Of a stretch of DNA of 64,000 nt, positions 59,852 to 64,000 are shown piece by piece (the stretch's first letter is position 1; the number at the start of each line of letters is the position of its first letter). Source of the DNA: Marimonas arenosa. GTDB taxonomy: Bacteria; Pseudomonadota; Alphaproteobacteria; Rhodobacterales; Rhodobacteraceae. The notes beneath the pieces are model-generated. The model was given only the letters and a program-made list of their open reading frames with translations, made no database searches and was not told the origin of the DNA. The DNA lies in contig NZ_JANHAX010000005.1 in the NCBI RefSeq assembly GCF_030848945.1, positions 124,001 through 188,000 on the forward strand, in the 5' to 3' direction. Made by a program: the position numbers and the translations under genes.

Positions 59852-61518
59852 GCCAACCGGGACGTGATCACCGTCACCTCCGGGCGCTTACCGATCTCGT
59901 CCTGGCTGACCCTGCGCACGATACGCTTGAGCTCGGTCTCCAGTTTGTCGTCATCGGCCAGCGTCTTCTCGCTCGCCCGCCCAAGGAACTGCCCAAGATC
60001 GGCCTCGAGGATTTCAACCAGCGGCGTCCGGCTCCGCCCGGTTTCCGCCAGACCCATCGACTCGCACCAGGGATCACCCAGTGGCTCGTCGTGCTCGTCC
60101 AGAATCAGCGTCACCACCACATGACCATTGAGTGCCATGCGGATCCGATCCCGCACGATCCCGTCCAGCGCCCCGATCTGCACCGAACCGTCGAGATAGG
60201 TCCGCCCGGTCTCGATATACTCGGCCACACTCGGCGCGTTGCCGCTAAGGTCGATCATCATGCCATTGACCGCCACGATCCCCTGGCGGCGCTGCTCTTT
60301 GGCCAGTTTCACGTGCTCGCGCAGGTGCCGGTGTTCGCCATGCATCGGGATCACCATCTGCGGATCGACGAGGTTGTGCATCGTCAAGAGGTCCGGCCGG
60401 TTGGCATGGCCCGAGACGTGGTAGAAGCCGGCGTGTTCGTCCACCACGTCGACACCCATCTCCGAGAACTGGTTCATGATCCGGATGACGCCGCGCTCGT
60501 TGCCGGGGATGGTTTTCGAGGAGAACAGGAACATGTCGCCCTCCTTCATCTCCAGCCCGTTGTATTTGCCGCGCGCCAGTTGGGCGCTGGCCGCCCGGCG
60601 CTCGCCCTGGCTGCCGGTCACCAGCAGCATCAGGTTTTCGCGCGGCAGGCTCTGGGCATCCTCCGGGCTGATCACCCGCGGAAAACCGGTCAACACCCCG
60701 GTTTCGACCCCTGCCTCGATCATCCGGCGCATTGCCCGGCCCAGCAGACAGATCGAGCGCCCGGCCCGCTCCGCCGCTTCGGCCAGCGTCTTCAGCCGTG
60801 CCACGTTCGACGCAAATGTCGTTGCCACCACCATGCCCTTGGCCCGGGCGAACAGCTCTTCGATCTGCGGCTCCAGTTCGGCCTCTGACCGGCCTTGGCT
60901 TCGGGAAAACACGTTGGTTGAATCGCACATCAGCGCTTTCACGCCCGGCTTGGCGATCTCGCGCCAGACGTCTTCGTCGAACGGCTCGCCCACCACCGGC
61001 GTATGATCGATCTTGAAATCACCGGAATGCACCACCCGGCCTCCGGGCGTATCGATCACCAGCCCGGCACTTTCCGGAATCGAATGCGACACCGGCACGT
61101 AGCCGATGGAAAACGGTCCGGCCTGCACCACCTCCGGCCAGGGCGACACCGTCTTGACCTTGCGCGGGTCCAGCCCGGACTCCTCCATTTTTTCGCGCGC
61201 CAGATGCGCGGTGAAGGCGCGGGCATAGACCGGTGCGTCCTTCACCAGCTCGGGAAAGCGGCCCACCGCGCCGATGTGATCCTCATGCGCATGGGTGATG
61301 AAGATCGCCTCCAGCCGGTCGCGGTTTTCAATGAGCCAGCTCATGTCCGGCATGATCAGGTCGACCCCGGGGCTGCCATCCATGTCCGGAAAGGTCACGC
61401 CAAGGTCGACCAGGATCAGCCGTTCCTTGTCCGGCTCGCCCCAGCCATAGACATAGGCGTTCATGCCGATCTCCCCCGCGCCGCCGAGGGGGAGGTAAAT
61501 CATTCGCTTGCTGCTCAT
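59848..61518 (-). CDS. rnj: ribonuclease J
   Basis: 556 residues: metallo-beta-lactamase/beta-CASP nuclease with THAHEDHIGAVGRF, GDFKIDH, and beta-CASP motifs (STNVFSRSQGRSE; GSQGERRA; HVSGHANRPDLLTMHNLVDPQ). It is a 5'-3' exonuclease and endonuclease for rRNA and mRNA. Alphaproteobacteria have one copy, as here. Overlaps coaX by 4 bases. Confidence 0.95.
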   Translation of the reverse strand: MSSKRMIYLPLGGAGEIGMNAYVYGWGEPDKERLILVDLGVTFPDMDGSPGVDLIMPDMSWLIENRDRLEAIFITHAHEDHIGAVGRFPELVKDAPVYARAFTAHLAREKMEESGLDPRKVKTVSPWPEVVQAGPFSIGYVPVSHSIPESAGLVIDTPGGRVVHSGDFKIDHTPVVGEPFDEDVWREIAKPGVKALMCDSTNVFSRSQGRSEAELEPQIEELFARAKGMVVATTFASNVARLKTLAEAAERAGRSICLLGRAMRRMIEAGVETGVLTGFPRVISPEDAQSLPRENLMLLVTGSQGERRAASAQLARGKYNGLEMKEGDMFLFSSKTIPGNERGVIRIMNQFSEMGVDVVDEHAGFYHVSGHANRPDLLTMHNLVDPQMVIPMHGEHRHLREHVKLAKEQRRQGIVAVNGMMIDLSGNAPSVAEYIETGRTYLDGSVQIGALDGIVRDRIRMALNGHVVVTLILDEHDEPLGDPWCESMGLAETGRSRTPLVEILEADLGQFLGRASEKTLADDDKLETELKRIVRRVSQDEIGKRPEVTVITSRLA

Positions 61519-62294
61519 AAGTTGCCGATATCCTTGTTGTATTGGTGGATCACGGTCAGCCCGTGCATCGTCAGGTCTTCCTCGAAGGCATCGAACAACG
61601 CCTCGCTCTGCTGGAACAGCGGCGCCAGCCCGCCGGTGGCGATCACCTGCATGTCGCGCTCGCGCTCGGCCTTGATCCGGGCGCAGATTTCCTTGACCAG
61701 CCCGACATAGCCCCAGAACACGCCCGACTGGATGCAGGCCACGGTGTTGGTGCCGATCACCCTCTGCGGCTTGGTGATGTCGACATGCGGCAGCGCCGCG
61801 GCGGCCATGTGCAGCGCCTCCAGGCTCAGGTTCACCCCCGGCGCGATCACCCCGCCGATATAGGCGCCGTCCTTCGACACCACGTCGAAGGTGGTGGCGG
61901 TGCCGAAATCGACCACGATGATATCACCGCCATGCCGGTCGAAGGCCGACACCGCATTGACCAGCCGGTCGGGCCCGACCTGCGTGCCCTCGTCCACCCG
62001 CGGCGGGTGCGGCAGCGCGCATTCCGGCTTGCCCACCACCAGGGCGCGGGCGTTGAAGAACCGGTCGGCAAAGACCCGCAGATTCCACACCACCCGCGGC
62101 ACGGTCGATGAAATGATCACCTCGGTGATATCGGTCTCGATCCCGTAATGTTTGATCAGGGTCGAAAACCAGGTGAAATAGGCATCCGCCGTGCGCGCAT
62201 GGTGGGTCGAGGTCCGGAGCGTGCAAAGAAACCTCTCACCATCCCAGATCGAAAACACCGTGTTCGTATTACCGCAATCGATGCACAGCAGCAT
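61515..62294 (-). CDS. coaX: type III pantothenate kinase
   Basis: 259 residues, ASKHA fold: phosphate-1 loop DCGNTNTVFSIW, conserved GPDRLVNAVSAF and VDFGTATTFDVV. First step of CoA synthesis. AAGGAGCG before ATG 62294. Between birA and rnj in one minus-strand unit. Confidence 0.95.
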   Translation of the reverse strand: MLLCIDCGNTNTVFSIWDGERFLCTLRTSTHHARTADAYFTWFSTLIKHYGIETDITEVIISSTVPRVVWNLRVFADRFFNARALVVGKPECALPHPPRVDEGTQVGPDRLVNAVSAFDRHGGDIIVVDFGTATTFDVVSKDGAYIGGVIAPGVNLSLEALHMAAAALPHVDITKPQRVIGTNTVACIQSGVFWGYVGLVKEICARIKAERERDMQVIATGGLAPLFQQSEALFDAFEEDLTMHGLTVIHQYNKDIGNL

Positions 62295-62306
62295 GGGGCC
62301 GCTCCT

Positions 62307-63050
62307 TCAGAAAAACACCTCCGCCGCGGCGATTGCCCGGCGGCCTTTCGGGGTGGATAGAACAAGATTGCCCTGCTCGTCCACCGTCTCGAAGACGCCG
62401 CGGCAGTCCTCGCGGGCGGTGCGCGCGACGATCTCTTCCCCCAGCCGCGCCGCGCGCGCCAGCCAGGCCTCGCGGATCGGCGCAAAGCCGTAATCGCGGA
62501 ACACCTGCTCGCGCCTGGCCCAGGCCGGTGCCAATACGTCAAGGAAAGCCTCGGGCGTGACCGTCACGCCGGTTTCCCCGGCCAGCGACACCGGCGCCAC
62601 CGCGCCGTCATCCACCGCCGGCGGCACGTTCACCAGGTTCACACCGATGCCGATGGCGACATGGGTGATCCGCCCGCCCTGCCCGCTCGATTCCAGCAGG
62701 ATCCCGGCCAGCTTGCCACCGTTCAGCAGCACGTCATTGGGCCATTTCAGCGCATACCCCTCGGCCCGGCCCGTCACCGCGACGCAGGCATCGAAAAGCG
62801 CCAGCGCCGCGACGAAGGACCTCAGCGCCACCTGATCCGGCGGTGCGTCGGGCCGCATCACCAGCGTTGCCGCGAAATTCCCCTCGGGGTCGCGCCAGGC
62901 CCGTCCGCGCCGCCCGCGCCCCGCCGTCTGCCGCAGTCCCAGAATCCATTCCGGCCCGGCCAGCCCCGGCCCGATCCGCGCCGCTTCGGCCATGGTGCTG
63001 TCGACCTCCGCCAGCACCCGGCGGCCATATCCCTGCGGCCAGTCGCTCAC
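62307..63050 (-). CDS. birA: biotin-[acetyl-CoA carboxylase] ligase
   Basis: 247 residues: EVDSTMAEAAR, GLRQTAGRGRRGRAW biotin/AMP loop, KWPNDVLLNGGKLAGILLE. Catalytic type without an N-terminal DNA-binding domain. It attaches biotin to AccB and other carriers. The GTG at 63050 is taken as start; the open frame continues 13 codons upstream into repeat copy 4, whose ATG (63089) is part of the repeat core. No strong ribosome site for either. Confidence 0.92.
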   Translation of the reverse strand: MSDWPQGYGRRVLAEVDSTMAEAARIGPGLAGPEWILGLRQTAGRGRRGRAWRDPEGNFAATLVMRPDAPPDQVALRSFVAALALFDACVAVTGRAEGYALKWPNDVLLNGGKLAGILLESSGQGGRITHVAIGIGVNLVNVPPAVDDGAVAPVSLAGETGVTVTPEAFLDVLAPAWARREQVFRDYGFAPIREAWLARAARLGEEIVARTAREDCRGVFETVDEQGNLVLSTPKGRRAIAAAEVFF

Positions 63051-63065
63051 GCGCACCCCCCCCTG

Positions 63066-63090
63066 CTTCATCTTGCTGAAAATACTCAAA
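63066..63090 (-). repeat. intergenic hairpin-plus-core module, copy 4 (downstream of nuoN)
   Basis: Core GAGTATTTTCAGCAAGATGAAG on the minus strand, preceded (towards nuoN) by the terminator hairpin at 63111-63137. Its end touches the birA start region. Confidence 0.7.
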
Positions 63091-63110
63091 TCCAGGCCGC
63101 TCCAAATGCG

Positions 63111-63137
63111 AAACGCCCGCCGGTAAAGCGGGCGTTT
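63111..63137 (-). terminator. terminator of the nuo operon
   Basis: Perfect 10-bp stem AAACGCCCGC/GCGGGCGTTT with a 7-base loop, 18 bases after nuoN. On the minus strand followed by CGCATTT. Confidence 0.82.
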
Positions 63138-63155
63138 GCCATTCGCCTAACAAGA

Positions 63156-64000
63156 TCAGTTCACCAGCGCCGCCGCCGCCGCCTGCGCCAGGCCTTCGAT
63201 GCCGAAAAGATTGACCACGCCGAACAGCATCACCGCCGCGCTGGCCATCAGGAACCCGGCCGGCACCGAGGCCCGGCTGCGGTCGAGGCCCTCGCCCTCC
63301 TCGCCGAAATACATGAAATAGACGATCCGGAGGTAGTAGAAGGCGCCGATCACGCTGGCGATCACGCCGGCCACCGCCAGCCAGGCGAGACCGGCTTCGT
63401 AAGCCGCACGCAGCACGTAGAGCTTGCCGAAAAAGCCGACCAGCGGCGGAACGCCGGCAAGGCTGAACAACAGGATCAACATCGCCAGCGCCTTGCCCGG
63501 GGCCCGGGTGGCATATTGATTCAACGCCGAGATATCCGTCACCGGCTGACCATCGCGCTCCATCGTCAGGATGAAGCCGAAGGTGCCGACATTCATGGTC
63601 ACATAGATCGCCATGTAGACCAGCATCGCCTGCACGCCAAAGGCCGTGCCGGCAGCCAGACCCATCAACGCATAGCCCATATGGGCAATCGACGAATAGG
63701 CCATCAGCCGTTTGATGTTGGTCTGACCGATCGCCGCCACGGCGCCCAGGAACATGCTCAGCAGCGACAGCAGCGCCAGCACCTGGCTCCAGTCGGCGCT
63801 GACACCGCCGAAGGCGTCATGCAGCACGCGGGCGAACAGCCCCATCGCCGCCATCTTCGGGGCGGTGGCGAAAAACGCCGTCACCGGCGTCGGCGAGCCT
63901 TCATAGACATCCGGTGTCCACATGTGGAACGGCACCGCCGAAACCTTGAAGGCCAGCCCCGACATCACGAAGATCAGGCCCAGCAGCAGCCCGATCGGTG
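63156..64000 (-). CDS. nuoN: NADH-quinone oxidoreductase subunit N, 5' end outside the window
   Basis: About 281 residues of the C-terminal part of NuoN: the conserved [27 protein letters not shown], lysine-bearing helices and the C-terminal region ending AAAAALVN. Proton-pumping antiporter-like subunit of complex I. The reading frame is open to the right edge. Followed by terminator and birA-coaX-rnj, the usual Rhodobacterales order. Confidence 0.95.
   Translation of the reverse strand, partial: PIGLLLGLIFVMSGLAFKVSAVPFHMWTPDVYEGSPTPVTAFFATAPKMAAMGLFARVLHDAFGGVSADWSQVLALLSLLSMFLGAVAAIGQTNIKRLMAYSSIAHMGYALMGLAAGTAFGVQAMLVYMAIYVTMNVGTFGFILTMERDGQPVTDISALNQYATRAPGKALAMLILLFSLAGVPPLVGFFGKLYVLRAAYEAGLAWLAVAGVIASVIGAFYYLRIVYFMYFGEEGEGLDRSRASVPAGFLMASAAVMLFGVVNLFGIEGLAQAAAAALVN

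Overview
The window is a stretch of alphaproteobacterial chromosome, most probably from a marine Rhodobacterales (Roseobacter/Paracoccaceae-type) bacterium. The evidence is its high GC with strong GC3 bias, the sox order R-S-V-W-X-Y-Z-A-B, the rnj-coaX-birA block directly downstream of nuoN, the aat / DUF2155 / mlaD / NDUFA12 neighbourhood, GapR, a VPLPA-CTERM protein, and paired clpP-clpX. The species cannot be named from the sequence alone.

Bases 1-6280 look like an accessory island. Base composition is lower in GC and codon use more relaxed than in the rest. It holds a 5'-truncated helix-turn-helix protein of mobile-element type, a VPLPA-CTERM surface protein, a secreted orphan, a periplasmic trypsin-like protease with a peptidoglycan-binding-like domain, a two-helix membrane orphan and a zinc-ribbon protein of a mobile-element family. 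The island abuts the 3' end of a tRNA-Thr(TGT), a classic integration target. No integrase or second att copy is visible, so the other end lies left of the window.

From 6.4 kb the sequence is core-like: an iron-type ABC permease, a degenerate sulfotransferase-like protein, GapR, a FadB-like fusion that has lost its catalytic residues, a DksA/TraR zinc finger, a persulfide dioxygenase/sulfur-transferase pair behind a perfect FNR-type box, and a FliM/FliN-domain protein. 15.6-28.0 kb is best read as a short-chain-fatty-acid (acetate) sensing and uptake locus: a transporter-fused histidine kinase, a stand-alone receiver, a ScfR/RamB-type regulator, a five-gene Liv-type ABC transporter and acetyl-CoA synthetase. 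28-40 kb holds a lipoprotein, 3-hydroxybutyrate dehydrogenase with an acyl-CoA ligase, PAS-LuxR, accBC-aat, DUF2155-mlaD-NDUFA12, an FkbM/GT61 pair and clpXP.

40.2-50.7 kb is a thiosulfate-oxidation (Sox) cluster: soxT-R-S on one strand, soxV-W-X-Y-Z-A-B and a second SoxW-like gene plus soxE-F on the other. soxC and soxD, normally between soxB and soxE, are absent. Palindromes in front of soxX and in front of the soxW2-E-F unit match or nearly match the ATTC-N8-GAAT operator of persulfide-sensing SqrR/BigR/SoxR repressors.

51-64 kb carries a DNA alkylation repair protein with an atypical SDR, a solitary BrnA-like antitoxin, release factor 3, a glycosyltransferase, a DEAD-box helicase, an HD protein, ribonuclease J, type III pantothenate kinase, BirA and the 3' part of nuoN. 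Four copies of an intergenic module (hairpin followed by a conserved core GAGTATTT-N-GCAAGATGAAG) lie just downstream of soxF, soxA, soxT and nuoN, always in the direction of the upstream gene.
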